Source of the DNA: Burkholderiales bacterium
Lineage (GTDB): Bacteria > Pseudomonadota > Gammaproteobacteria > Burkholderiales > Burkholderiaceae_C
Direction of reading: 5' to 3'
Assembly (NCBI GenBank): GCA_016185015.1
Contig: JACPOI010000001.1
Span: 1 to 64,000 of the forward strand
DNA length: 64,000 nucleotides
Made by a program: the position numbers and the translations under genes. This document shows positions 33,592-41,950 of the stretch, in pieces. Position 1 is the stretch's first letter, and every line of letters starts with the position of its first letter. The notes under the pieces were generated by a model. It was not told the origin of the DNA. It was given only the letters and a program-made list of their open reading frames with translations, and searched no databases.

Positions 33592-34029
33592 ATGTACAAA
33601 TTCATCACCCCCCTGCTGCTGGGTCTGGCCGGTCTGTTCGGCCTGCAAGGCGCCGCCCAGGCCCAAGCCACCCCACAGGTCAAGGCCGTGTACCACATCA
33701 ACACCGACGTGAACACCGTGCCGGCCATCCTGAACAACATCCGCAACCACATGAGCGCGGATCCCAAGGCCAAGATCGTGGTGGTCACGCACGGCGCGGG
33801 CATCAACTTCCTGCTGCAGGACGCCAAGGACAGCCAGGGCCGCGAGTTCAGCGGCGCGGTCAGCGACCTGGCCGGCAAGGGGGTTGATTTCCGCGTCTGC
33901 AACAACACGCTGACGGTGCGCAACATCAACCCGGACCGCCTGTTGATGGAAACCAAGATCGTGCCCTCGGGCGTGGCCGAGGTGGCACGTCTGCAAGCGC
34001 ATGAGGGCTACGTCTACCTGAAGCCCTGA
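33592..34029 (+). CDS. Exported DsrE-family protein
   Basis: A 145-residue protein with a signal peptide (LLGLAGLFGLQGAAQAQ) and a DsrE/DsrF-like fold: VVVVTHGAGINFLL near residue 65 and a single Cys103 in VDFRVCNNTLTVR. Cytoplasmic DsrE proteins relay persulfide sulfur through a conserved cysteine; exported versions are common beside sox and fcc genes but little studied. SD AGGAG (33581-33585) and a terminator before it suggest independent expression. It could take over sulfane sulfur made by FccAB; that is inferred. Confidence 0.82.
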   Translation: MYKFITPLLLGLAGLFGLQGAAQAQATPQVKAVYHINTDVNTVPAILNNIRNHMSADPKAKIVVVTHGAGINFLLQDAKDSQGREFSGAVSDLAGKGVDFRVCNNTLTVRNINPDRLLMETKIVPSGVAEVARLQAHEGYVYLKP

Positions 34030-34046
34030 GCGCAGGGAAGCTCAGC

Positions 34047-34073
34047 AAAAAGGGGCCCGTCAGGCCCCTTTTT
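34047..34073. terminator. Bidirectional terminator between dsrE-like and arsR genes
   Basis: AAAAAGGGGCC-CGTCA-GGCCCCTTTTT gives a GC-rich stem flanked by A and T tracts, so it can end transcripts from both the plus-strand DsrE-like gene and the convergent minus-strand arsR gene. Confidence 0.88.
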
Positions 34074-34093
34074 CTTTGGTCGTGTCCCGGCGC

Positions 34094-34468
34094 TCAGGCC
34101 GCTGGTGAGGCCGAGGGCTCGGCCATCGGAGAATCGAAATTCGCATCCATGGCGATCTGGGTGCAGACGGCACGGCACAGCGATGAAACGCGGTCGTCGA
34201 TGATGCGGTAGTAGATCTGCACGCCTTCGCGCCGCTTGCCCAGCACGCCAGCCTGGTACAGCGTGGTCAGGTGCTGCGACATATTGGGCTGGGTGGTGTC
34301 GATCTTGCTCAGCAGATAGCTCACATTGCGCTCGCCATCACAGAGGTGGCTGATGATCTTGAGCCGCATGGGCGCCGACATGACACGAAAAACCTCCGCG
34401 GCCAGTTCGAAAACCTGGTCTGGCTCGGTCACGGTGGACGGGGTCGCCTGGATGGAACGCTTGCTCAT
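34094..34468 (-). CDS. ArsR-family repressor, candidate persulfide sensor (SqrR/BigR/SoxR-like)
   Basis: A 124-residue winged-helix regulator. The recognition helix is in TQPNMSQHLTTLYQAGVL and the wing in RREGVQIYYRI. Cys43 (HLCDGERNVSYLL) is in the early helix and Cys98/Cys102 (LCRAVC) in the last helix, the general positions of the two cysteines that form a polysulfide bridge in SqrR and BigR. No ELCVCDL metal site is present. It is convergent with the sulfur genes and has an AT-rich box at its own promoter matching one before yeeE. A role as sulfane-sulfur-responsive repressor is a strong inference. Confidence 0.75.
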   Translation of the reverse strand: MSKRSIQATPSTVTEPDQVFELAAEVFRVMSAPMRLKIISHLCDGERNVSYLLSKIDTTQPNMSQHLTTLYQAGVLGKRREGVQIYYRIIDDRVSSLCRAVCTQIAMDANFDSPMAEPSASPAA

Positions 34469-34483
34469 GACGTGGCGAATCCT

Positions 34484-34507
34484 AATATAAGAACATTCTC
34501 ATTTTAT
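34484..34507. promoter_or_regulatory. AT-rich ArsR-type box 3 (arsR promoter)
   Basis: AATATAAGAACATTCTCATT, followed by TTAT, lies 15 bp before the arsR start codon, where it would allow autorepression. It shares the AATATAAG half and the CTnAnTT half with box 1 at the same spacing. Confidence 0.5.
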
Positions 34508-34539
34508 ACAACTGCCCCCTGATGAATAGGCGGGGCAGC

Positions 34540-36171
34540 CTATTTCGGCTCATGACGCCCCCGCAATGTGCGGCTGAGCAACAGTACCGGAATCAGACCC
34601 ACCAGCACCAGCGCCAGCGAAGGCAACGCGGCCTCGCCCAGGCGCTCGTCGCGCGCCAGCTGGTAGGCCACCACGGCCAGGGTGTCGCTGTCGAAGGGCC
34701 GCAGCACCAGGGTGGCGGGCAACTCCTTCATCACATCCACGAAGACCAGCAGCGTAGCCGCCACCACCGAGCGGCGCAGCAGCGGCCAGTGCACCCGGCT
34801 CAGCAGGCCCCAGCCCCCACTGCCCAGCATGCGCGCGCTGTCGTCCAGGCTGGCTGGTATGCGGGCGTAGCCGCTCTGCACCGACTGCAGGGCCACCGCC
34901 ACGAAGCGCACCAGGTAGGCCCAGACCAGGCCCAGCGAGGTGGCCGTGACCCAGTAGGCCGCGCCGGCCTCGGGCCAGCGGGCCTGTACCCAGCCCACGG
35001 GCAACAGCAGGCCCACGACGATGACGGCGCCCGGCACGGCATACCCCAGGCCGGCCAGCCAGACCACGGCACGCGTCAGCACGTCGGGCAGGCGGCGCAG
35101 GGCGTAGGCCAGCAGCAGGGCCAGCGCCACGGCCAGCACGGCACTGAGCAGGCCCAGGCGCACGCTGTTGCCAGCCCATCCGAGGAAACGATCCCAGGGC
35201 AGCGCCCCCCAGTCCGCCAGCAGCGGGCGGAACATGAAGAGCACCGGCGCCACGAAACCCATCAGCAGCGGCAGGCCGCACACGAGCCAGGCCGCGATCA
35301 GGCGCGCGCCACGCAGCGGCACCGGCCGCGCCTCGGCCCCGGCCTGGCGAGCCGTGCGCGAACTGACGAAGCGCAAGCGTTGGCGCGAGCGGTGCTCCAG
35401 CCACAGCAGCACGGCCACCAAGGCGAGCAACAGCGTGGCCAGCTGGGCGGCGGCGACGCGGTTGTCCATGGCCAGCCAGGCCTTGTAGATGCCGGCCGTG
35501 AAGGTCTGGATGCCGAAGTAGCTGGCCACACCGAAGTCGGCCAGGGTCTCCATCAGGGCCAGCGCCACACCGGCGGCCACGGCCGGACGCGCCAGCGGCA
35601 GCGCCACCTCGCGGATGCGGCGCGACAAGGGTGCGCCCAGCAGGCGCGCCGCCTCCATGAGGTGGCTGGCACGCTCGGCCAGGGCCGTGCGCGCCAGCAG
35701 GTAGACGTAGGGATACAGCGCGAAGGTCAGCACCCAGGCCGCCCCGGCGGTGTTGCGGATTTCGGGGAAGACCCGCCCCTGCAGGCCGGTGATCGCACGC
35801 AGCCAGGTCTGCAACGGGCCGCTGTACTGCAGGAAGTCGGTATAGGCATAGGCCACCACATAGGCCGGCATGGCCAGCGGCAGCAGCAGCGCCCATTCGA
35901 AAAAGCGCCGACCCGGGAAGTCGAACAGCGTCACCGCGGCAGCCGACGAGAGACCGACAGCGATCACACCCAGCGTCACCAGCAGGCAAAGCCAGAACGT
36001 GGTGGCCAGGTAATCGGGCAAGACAGTGCGCGCCATCTCCAGCAGGATGTCCGTGGCCTGCGTACCGGGCGCACCGCCGGGCAGCCAGGCCCCCAGCAGG
36101 GCCAGCACGGGCAACATGAGCGCGGCGGTGAAGAGCAGCAGGAAGAGATGACGGAGCCGTCGCAGGGGCAT
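34540..36171 (-). CDS. FbpB-type ABC transporter permease (iron/thiamine class)
   Basis: A 543-residue permease made of two fused BPD_transp domains (about 12 helices), as in FbpB, SfuB and ThiP. The EAA loops are recognisable around HLMEAARLLGAPLSRRIREVALPLARP and SLDDSARMLGSGGWGLLSRVHWPL-type segments. It probably imports ferric iron or a small organic cation. Its ATPase is the divergently encoded next gene; no periplasmic binding protein gene is in the window. Start at ATG 36169-36171. Confidence 0.85.
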   Translation of the reverse strand: MPLRRLRHLFLLLFTAALMLPVLALLGAWLPGGAPGTQATDILLEMARTVLPDYLATTFWLCLLVTLGVIAVGLSSAAAVTLFDFPGRRFFEWALLLPLAMPAYVVAYAYTDFLQYSGPLQTWLRAITGLQGRVFPEIRNTAGAAWVLTFALYPYVYLLARTALAERASHLMEAARLLGAPLSRRIREVALPLARPAVAAGVALALMETLADFGVASYFGIQTFTAGIYKAWLAMDNRVAAAQLATLLLALVAVLLWLEHRSRQRLRFVSSRTARQAGAEARPVPLRGARLIAAWLVCGLPLLMGFVAPVLFMFRPLLADWGALPWDRFLGWAGNSVRLGLLSAVLAVALALLLAYALRRLPDVLTRAVVWLAGLGYAVPGAVIVVGLLLPVGWVQARWPEAGAAYWVTATSLGLVWAYLVRFVAVALQSVQSGYARIPASLDDSARMLGSGGWGLLSRVHWPLLRRSVVAATLLVFVDVMKELPATLVLRPFDSDTLAVVAYQLARDERLGEAALPSLALVLVGLIPVLLLSRTLRGRHEPK

Positions 36172-36200
36172 GGAATGGTTCCGTAGAGGGTAGCAGGGCG

Positions 36201-36221
36201 TAATGAGAATTGTAAGCATCT
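36201..36221. promoter_or_regulatory. Fur-box-like AT-rich site between permease and ATPase genes
   Basis: TAATGAGAATTGTAAGCATC partly matches the Fur consensus (GATAATGATAATCATTATC), mainly in the AATGAGAAT half. It lies between the divergent starts. It fits an iron transporter, but the second half is degenerate. Confidence 0.35.
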
Positions 36222-36234
36222 ACAATAAGCCATT

Positions 36235-37371
<1,137 letters not shown>

Positions 37372-37375
37372 CGTC

Positions 37376-38155
37376 TCAGCGCGGCGCCGGCGGCTGGCGC
37401 AATTGCACGATGGTCTCGCGCAGGCCGGCCGCCCAGGCCCGGCGTTCGCGCCCCTCGGCCCTCTGCAACTCACCAAAGACGATGCGCACCGTGATGCCAC
37501 GGGCGCGCACCGTGCGCCAGACCGAACCCACCAGGGTGTCGTCTCCCACGTAACAGGGTGCCAGGCTGCGATCGCCGCTGTGCGTGTCGATGAACTGCAG
37601 AGCCACCGGCTGCACCGGCGCGTCCGCGGCGATCGCCGCCTGCAGCAGGTTGGCGTGGAAGGGCAGCAGCTCGACGCCCTCGCCGGTCGTGCCTTCGGGA
37701 AACACGGCAAGCACATCACCTGCGCGCAGGCTGTCGGCCATGTGGTGCACCACGCGCATGGCGTCGCGCCTTGACTCACGCTCGATGAACAAGGTGCCCA
37801 CGCCGCTGGCCAGCGCACCGATCAGCGGCCAGGCCTTGACGTCGGCCTTGGAAACGAAACGGCAGAAACGTGCGGCGTGCAGCGAAGTGATGTCCAGCCA
37901 AGAGATGTGGTTGGATACCAGCAGCAGGGGGCCGGGCAGCGTTGCGTCACCCTGCACCTCCAGCCGGATGCCCAGGCGCGCGATCATTTCACGCGACCAG
38001 ACCTGCACCCGTATTTCGCGTTGCTCGGGGCTGAGGCGCGGAAAACGCAGCAAGACGGTCAGCAAACCCGCGACGATGTGCGTGCAGGCCCGCAGCAGCC
38101 GCCAGACGGCGCGCCAGATCGAGACTCTAGGCGGCCTGGTATGCAATCTGCCCAC
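37376..38155 (-). CDS. 1-acyl-sn-glycerol-3-phosphate acyltransferase (PlsC family)
   Basis: An acyltransferase of about 259 residues that esterifies the sn-2 position in phosphatidic acid synthesis or a related lysolipid. The catalytic HX4D-type motif is NHISWLDI, followed by KADVKAWPLIG, IERESRRDA and the FPEGTTGEG block. One N-terminal membrane helix (THIVAGLLTVLL) is present. The start lies inside the 3' end of the dihydroorotase-like gene: GTG 38153-38155 or TTG 38144-38146 are possible, no ATG fits. Translational coupling is likely. Confidence 0.85.
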   Translation of the reverse strand: MGRLHTRPPRVSIWRAVWRLLRACTHIVAGLLTVLLRFPRLSPEQREIRVQVWSREMIARLGIRLEVQGDATLPGPLLLVSNHISWLDITSLHAARFCRFVSKADVKAWPLIGALASGVGTLFIERESRRDAMRVVHHMADSLRAGDVLAVFPEGTTGEGVELLPFHANLLQAAIAADAPVQPVALQFIDTHSGDRSLAPCYVGDDTLVGSVWRTVRARGITVRIVFGELQRAEGRERRAWAAGLRETIVQLRQPPAPR

Positions 38156-39422
38156 CCACGATGGTGCAGCGCACGCGCGCGGGCAGCTCGTAGCCGGCAA
38201 AAGGCGTGTGCTTGCCCTGGCTGTGCAAAACCTCGGGCAAGACCGTCCACTCGGCCTGCAGGTCGAAGACGCAAACGTCGGCCACGCCGCCCACCACCAG
38301 TTGCCCGGCGCTGGCCTGCAGCGTGCCCAGGGCACTGCCCAGCACGCGCGCCGGCTCGCTGGTCAGCACGGCCAGGGCGCGCGTGAGGCCCACCCCGCTT
38401 TCCTGGCCCCACTTGAGCGCCAGGCTCAGCAGCAGCTCGACACCGGTGGCGCCGGGTTCGGCTTCGGCGAAAGGCAGCATCTTGGCGTCCTCATCGACGG
38501 GCGTGTGGTCGGAGACCAGGGCGTCGATGGTGCCGTCGGCCAGGCCTTCGCGCAGGGCTTCGCGGTCGGCCTGCTGGCGCAACGGCGGATTGAGGCGCAT
38601 GCGGCTGTCGAAGTAGCCGATGTCGTTGTCGGTCAGGTGCAGGGAATTGATGCTCACGTCACAGGTGACCGGCAGGCCCGCGTCCTTGGCCTGGCGCACC
38701 AGGGCCAGGCCGGCGGCGCTGCTGATGCGGCACAGGTGCACGCGGGCACCGCTGGCACGCATCAGCTCAAAGATGGTGTGCAGGGCGACGGTCTCGGCCG
38801 CCACCGGCACGCCGGACAGGCCCAGGCGCGTGGCCAGCGCACCGCTGGCTGCCACACCCTGGCCCAGGTAGTGGTCGTTCGGACGCAGCCAGACCGCGTA
38901 ACCGAAGGTGCTGGCGTACTGGAAGGCGCGCTGCAGGATCTGGGTGTTGACCAGGGGCACGTCGGCCTGGCTGAAGGCCACACAGCCGGACTCGGTGAGC
39001 TCGGCCATCTCGGTCAGGATCTCGCCCTGCAGGTTGCGCGTGAGCGCGCCGATGGGGAAGACACGCGCCTGATGCAGCTTCTCGGCGCGGAACTTGAGCA
39101 TCTCGACCAAGCCCGGCTCGTCGAGCACGGGGTCGGTGTCGGGCGGGCAGGCCAGGCCGGTGACACCACCGGCCACAGCGGCGGCCATCTCGGATTCGAG
39201 CATGCCCTCGTGCTCATGGCCAGGCTCGCGCAGGCGCACGGCCAGGTCCAGCAGGCCCGGGGCAACAACGCACCCTGCCGCCTCAACCACGCGGTTGGGG
39301 GCGAAGTCGGCCGGCACCTTGCCGATGGCCACGATGCGTCCGGCGGCGATGGCCACGTCGGCGATCTCGTCGCGATTGCTGGCGGGGTCGATGACGCTGC
39401 CGCCCTTGATCAACAGTTTCAT
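38127..39422 (-). CDS. pyrC': PyrC', inactive dihydroorotase homologue
   Basis: A 431-residue dihydroorotase-family protein encoded immediately after pyrB (1 bp between stop and start). The N-terminal metal motif, normally DxHxHLRdPG, reads DLAVRLREPG, so both zinc-binding histidines are missing. The later VSDHTPVDEDAK block is retained. Catalytically dead PyrC' proteins are known to form a structural complex with aspartate transcarbamoylase in Pseudomonas-type PyrB. A separate active dihydroorotase gene should exist elsewhere. Confidence 0.88.
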   Translation of the reverse strand: MKLLIKGGSVIDPASNRDEIADVAIAAGRIVAIGKVPADFAPNRVVEAAGCVVAPGLLDLAVRLREPGHEHEGMLESEMAAAVAGGVTGLACPPDTDPVLDEPGLVEMLKFRAEKLHQARVFPIGALTRNLQGEILTEMAELTESGCVAFSQADVPLVNTQILQRAFQYASTFGYAVWLRPNDHYLGQGVAASGALATRLGLSGVPVAAETVALHTIFELMRASGARVHLCRISSAAGLALVRQAKDAGLPVTCDVSINSLHLTDNDIGYFDSRMRLNPPLRQQADREALREGLADGTIDALVSDHTPVDEDAKMLPFAEAEPGATGVELLLSLALKWGQESGVGLTRALAVLTSEPARVLGSALGTLQASAGQLVVGGVADVCVFDLQAEWTVLPEVLHSQGKHTPFAGYELPARVRCTIVGGQIAYQAA

Positions 39423-39423
39423 C

Positions 39424-40386
39424 TTATGCCTCGTTCCCTGCAACGATGCTCATGACCGCCATGCGCACCGCGATACCGAAGGTGACCTGCGGCAGGATCA
39501 CGCTCTGCTTGCCGTCCACCACGTTGGAATCGATCTCGACGCCGCGATTGATCGGGCCCGGGTGCATGACGATGGCGTCAGGCTTGGCCAGCTGCAGCTT
39601 CTCGGGCGTCAGGCCAAAGCTCTTGAAGTATTCCTGGCTGGAGGGCAGCAAGGCCCCGCTCATGCGCTCGTTCTGCAGGCGCAGCATGATGATGACGTCG
39701 GCGTCCTTGATGCCTTCTTCCAGCGTGTGGCAGACGCGCACACCCATGGGCGCCATGGTGGATGGCACCAAGGTCTTGGGTCCGACCACCCGCACCTCGG
39801 CGCAGCCCAGGGTGGTGAGTGCATGGATGTCGGAGCGCGCCACGCGCGAGTGCAGCACGTCACCGACGATGGCCACGGTGAGGTTGCTGAAATCCTTCTT
39901 GTAGTGCCGGATGGTGTACATATCCAGCAGGCCCTGCGTGGGGTGTGCGTGGCGCCCGTCGCCGGCGTTGATCACGTGCACGTGCGGCGCCACGTGCTGG
40001 GCGATCAGGTAGGGCGCGCCCGATTCGCTGTGGCGCACCACAAAGAGGTCAGCCGCCATGGCGCTCAGGTTGGCGATCGTGTCAAGCAGGCTCTCGCCCT
40101 TGGAGGCCGAGGAGCGCGCAATGTCCAGGTTGATGACATCGGCACTCAGACGCGTGGCCGCGATCTCGAAGGTGGTACGTGTCCGCGTGGAGTTCTCGAA
40201 GAACAGGTTGAACACGCTTTTGCCGCGCAGCAGCGGCACTTTCTTCACTTCGCGGTCGCTGACGCTGACGAAGTTGGCCGCCGTGTCCAGGATGTGCGTG
40301 AGGATCTCGCGCGGCAGCCCTTCGGTGGACAGCAGATGGATGAGCTCGCCGTGCTTGTTGAGTTGGGGGTTGCGTTTGTAGAGCAT
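39424..40386 (-). CDS. pyrB: Aspartate carbamoyltransferase catalytic chain
   Basis: A 320-residue PyrB that condenses carbamoyl phosphate with aspartate in pyrimidine synthesis. The carbamoyl-phosphate loop [13 protein letters not shown], the HPTQGLLD motif and the [13 protein letters not shown] block are present. It lies in a minus-strand operon yqgE-ruvX-pyrR-pyrB-pyrC'-acyltransferase, after pyrR (29 bp) and before the inactive pyrC', as expected for the dodecameric PyrB/PyrC' type. Confidence 0.96.
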   Translation of the reverse strand: MLYKRNPQLNKHGELIHLLSTEGLPREILTHILDTAANFVSVSDREVKKVPLLRGKSVFNLFFENSTRTRTTFEIAATRLSADVINLDIARSSASKGESLLDTIANLSAMAADLFVVRHSESGAPYLIAQHVAPHVHVINAGDGRHAHPTQGLLDMYTIRHYKKDFSNLTVAIVGDVLHSRVARSDIHALTTLGCAEVRVVGPKTLVPSTMAPMGVRVCHTLEEGIKDADVIIMLRLQNERMSGALLPSSQEYFKSFGLTPEKLQLAKPDAIVMHPGPINRGVEIDSNVVDGKQSVILPQVTFGIAVRMAVMSIVAGNEA

Positions 40387-40415
40387 GGTGTGGGCCTTGT
40401 GTTCGGTCGCCGCGC

Positions 40416-40913
40416 TCAGGCGGCCTCCACCCGGAAGTGGAAGCGGTCGTCCGCATCGCGCGCCAGTTCCAGCAGCTGGTTGGTCGGCAGGGCGACACGC
40501 GCGGCGGCAAAGTCAGCCTGGATGGGCAGCTCGCGGCCACCGCGGTCGACCAGCACCGCCAGCTGGATCGAGGCCGGGCGGCCATAGTCGAACAGCTCGT
40601 TAATGACGGCGCGGATGGTGCGCCCGGTGTAGAGCACATCGTCAAGGATGATGATCTGCGCCGCGTTGACATCGAAAGGCAGCACCGTCTGACCGCCGCT
40701 GGCCAGGCCGCGCTGCGCGAAATCATCGCGGTGCATGGCGGAGGAGATCGTGCCGTGCTCGCCCTCGAGCTTGAGTTCACGCTGCAGGCGCTCGGCCAGC
40801 CAGGCCCCGCCCGAGGTCACGCCGACCAGGCGGGTTTCTGCGGTGCAAAGGCCACGCACGCCGCGCAGCAGTTCGCCGTAGAGGGCTTCGGCATCCAGGG
40901 TGAGTACGCTCAT
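40416..40913 (-). CDS. pyrR: PyrR bifunctional regulator / uracil phosphoribosyltransferase
   Basis: A 165-residue phosphoribosyltransferase-fold protein with the PRPP-binding [16 protein letters not shown] and the downstream [23 protein letters not shown] block. In Gram-positives PyrR attenuates pyr operons by binding mRNA; in proteobacteria its regulatory role is less clear. It overlaps ruvX by 4 bp and precedes pyrB by 29 bp, too short for an attenuator, so regulation would have to act further upstream. Confidence 0.93.
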   Translation of the reverse strand: MSVLTLDAEALYGELLRGVRGLCTAETRLVGVTSGGAWLAERLQRELKLEGEHGTISSAMHRDDFAQRGLASGGQTVLPFDVNAAQIIILDDVLYTGRTIRAVINELFDYGRPASIQLAVLVDRGGRELPIQADFAAARVALPTNQLLELARDADDRFHFRVEAA

Positions 40914-41335
40914 TCCAGGTTCCTCAAGAATTGTTCCAGGATCACGCAGGCCGCACCTGCATCGGCATCGGCCGCGCCATCGGCCAGGGCCTCGGTGGTG
41001 CTGTAGCGTTCGTCGACCTCGTAGACCGGCAGGCCGAAACGCCCGCGCAGCTGGCGCGCAAACTTCTGCGCCCGCGCCGTATTCTCATGCGGCGCGCCAT
41101 CCGGATGGAAAGGTACGCCCACAACCAGGGCATCGGGCTGCCATTCCTTGATGCGTTCGGCAACACGCTCGAAACGCGCGTCTCCCTCGGCCCGGATGGT
41201 GGGTTGGGGCTGGGCCTGGCGCAGCAGGCGGTTGCCCACGGCCACGCCGGTGCGCTTGAGACCGAAGTCCAGAGCGAGAAAGCTTTGCTGTGCAGCGGGT
41301 ACGGACGTCACGGCAGGCGCATGCAGGGCGCTCAT
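40910..41335 (-). CDS. ruvX: RuvX/YqgF Holliday-junction-resolvase-like nuclease
   Basis: A 141-residue RNase H-fold protein with LALDFGLKRTGVAVGN at the N-terminus, VVGVPFHPDG in the middle and DERYSTTEA near the C-terminus, supplying the catalytic acidic residues. YqgF is linked to 16S rRNA processing and possibly recombination. ATG 41333-41335 overlaps the yqgE stop, and its stop overlaps pyrR; both are ATGA overlaps. Confidence 0.94.
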   Translation of the reverse strand: MSALHAPAVTSVPAAQQSFLALDFGLKRTGVAVGNRLLRQAQPQPTIRAEGDARFERVAERIKEWQPDALVVGVPFHPDGAPHENTARAQKFARQLRGRFGLPVYEVDERYSTTEALADGAADADAGAACVILEQFLRNLE

Positions 41336-41931
41336 GCATGCCCCGCATCGGGTGAGAGCATCCAGGACTGCAGGCCCAGCAGTGCGAGGGCCTTGTCGTA
41401 GCGCTGAGCCACCGGCGTCTCGAAGATCACGATTGGGTCGGCATGCACTGTGAGCCAGCTGTTTTCGCCGATCTCCGATTCGAGCTGGCCCTGGCCCCAG
41501 GCCGAATAGCCCAGGGAGACCAGCACGCGGCTCGGACCGGCACCGGTGGACAGCGCTTCGAGTACGTCGCGCGAAGTGGTCATCTCCAGGCCCCCGGGGA
41601 TCATCATGGTGGAGGCGTAGACCGGCTCGGGCTTCTCGGGGGCCGGCTCCTGCAGGGCCTCGTGCAGCACAAAACCGCGCTCGGTCTGTACCGGACCGCC
41701 GTGAAAGACCGGGGCATCCTTGAGGTCGGCGCGCCCCAGCGGCAGCTCCACCTTGTCGAACAGCCCCTGCAGCTTGATGTCGGTCGGCTTGTTGATCATG
41801 AGGCCAAGCGCACCCCGCTCGCTGTGCTCGCACAGGTAGACCACGCTTTTGGCGAAAGTCTCGTCGGCCAGACCGGGCATGGCGATCAGGAAATGATTCG
41901 TCAGGTTGATGGGTGCAGAATCATTGGCCAT
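41332..41931 (-). CDS. yqgE: YqgE/AlgH family protein
   Basis: A 199-residue member of the UPF0301/YqgE family. The N-terminal NHFLIAMPGLADETFAKSVV and YLCEHSERGALGLMINKP signatures are clear, with GGPVQTERGFVLH following. Biochemical function is unsettled (AlgH was linked to alginate control in Pseudomonas). It begins the yqgE-ruvX-pyr operon and is only 19 bp from the divergent photolyase start codon. Confidence 0.94.
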   Translation of the reverse strand: MANDSAPINLTNHFLIAMPGLADETFAKSVVYLCEHSERGALGLMINKPTDIKLQGLFDKVELPLGRADLKDAPVFHGGPVQTERGFVLHEALQEPAPEKPEPVYASTMMIPGGLEMTTSRDVLEALSTGAGPSRVLVSLGYSAWGQGQLESEIGENSWLTVHADPIVIFETPVAQRYDKALALLGLQSWMLSPDAGHA

Positions 41932-41950
41932 TATTCAATTTTAGCGTTTC

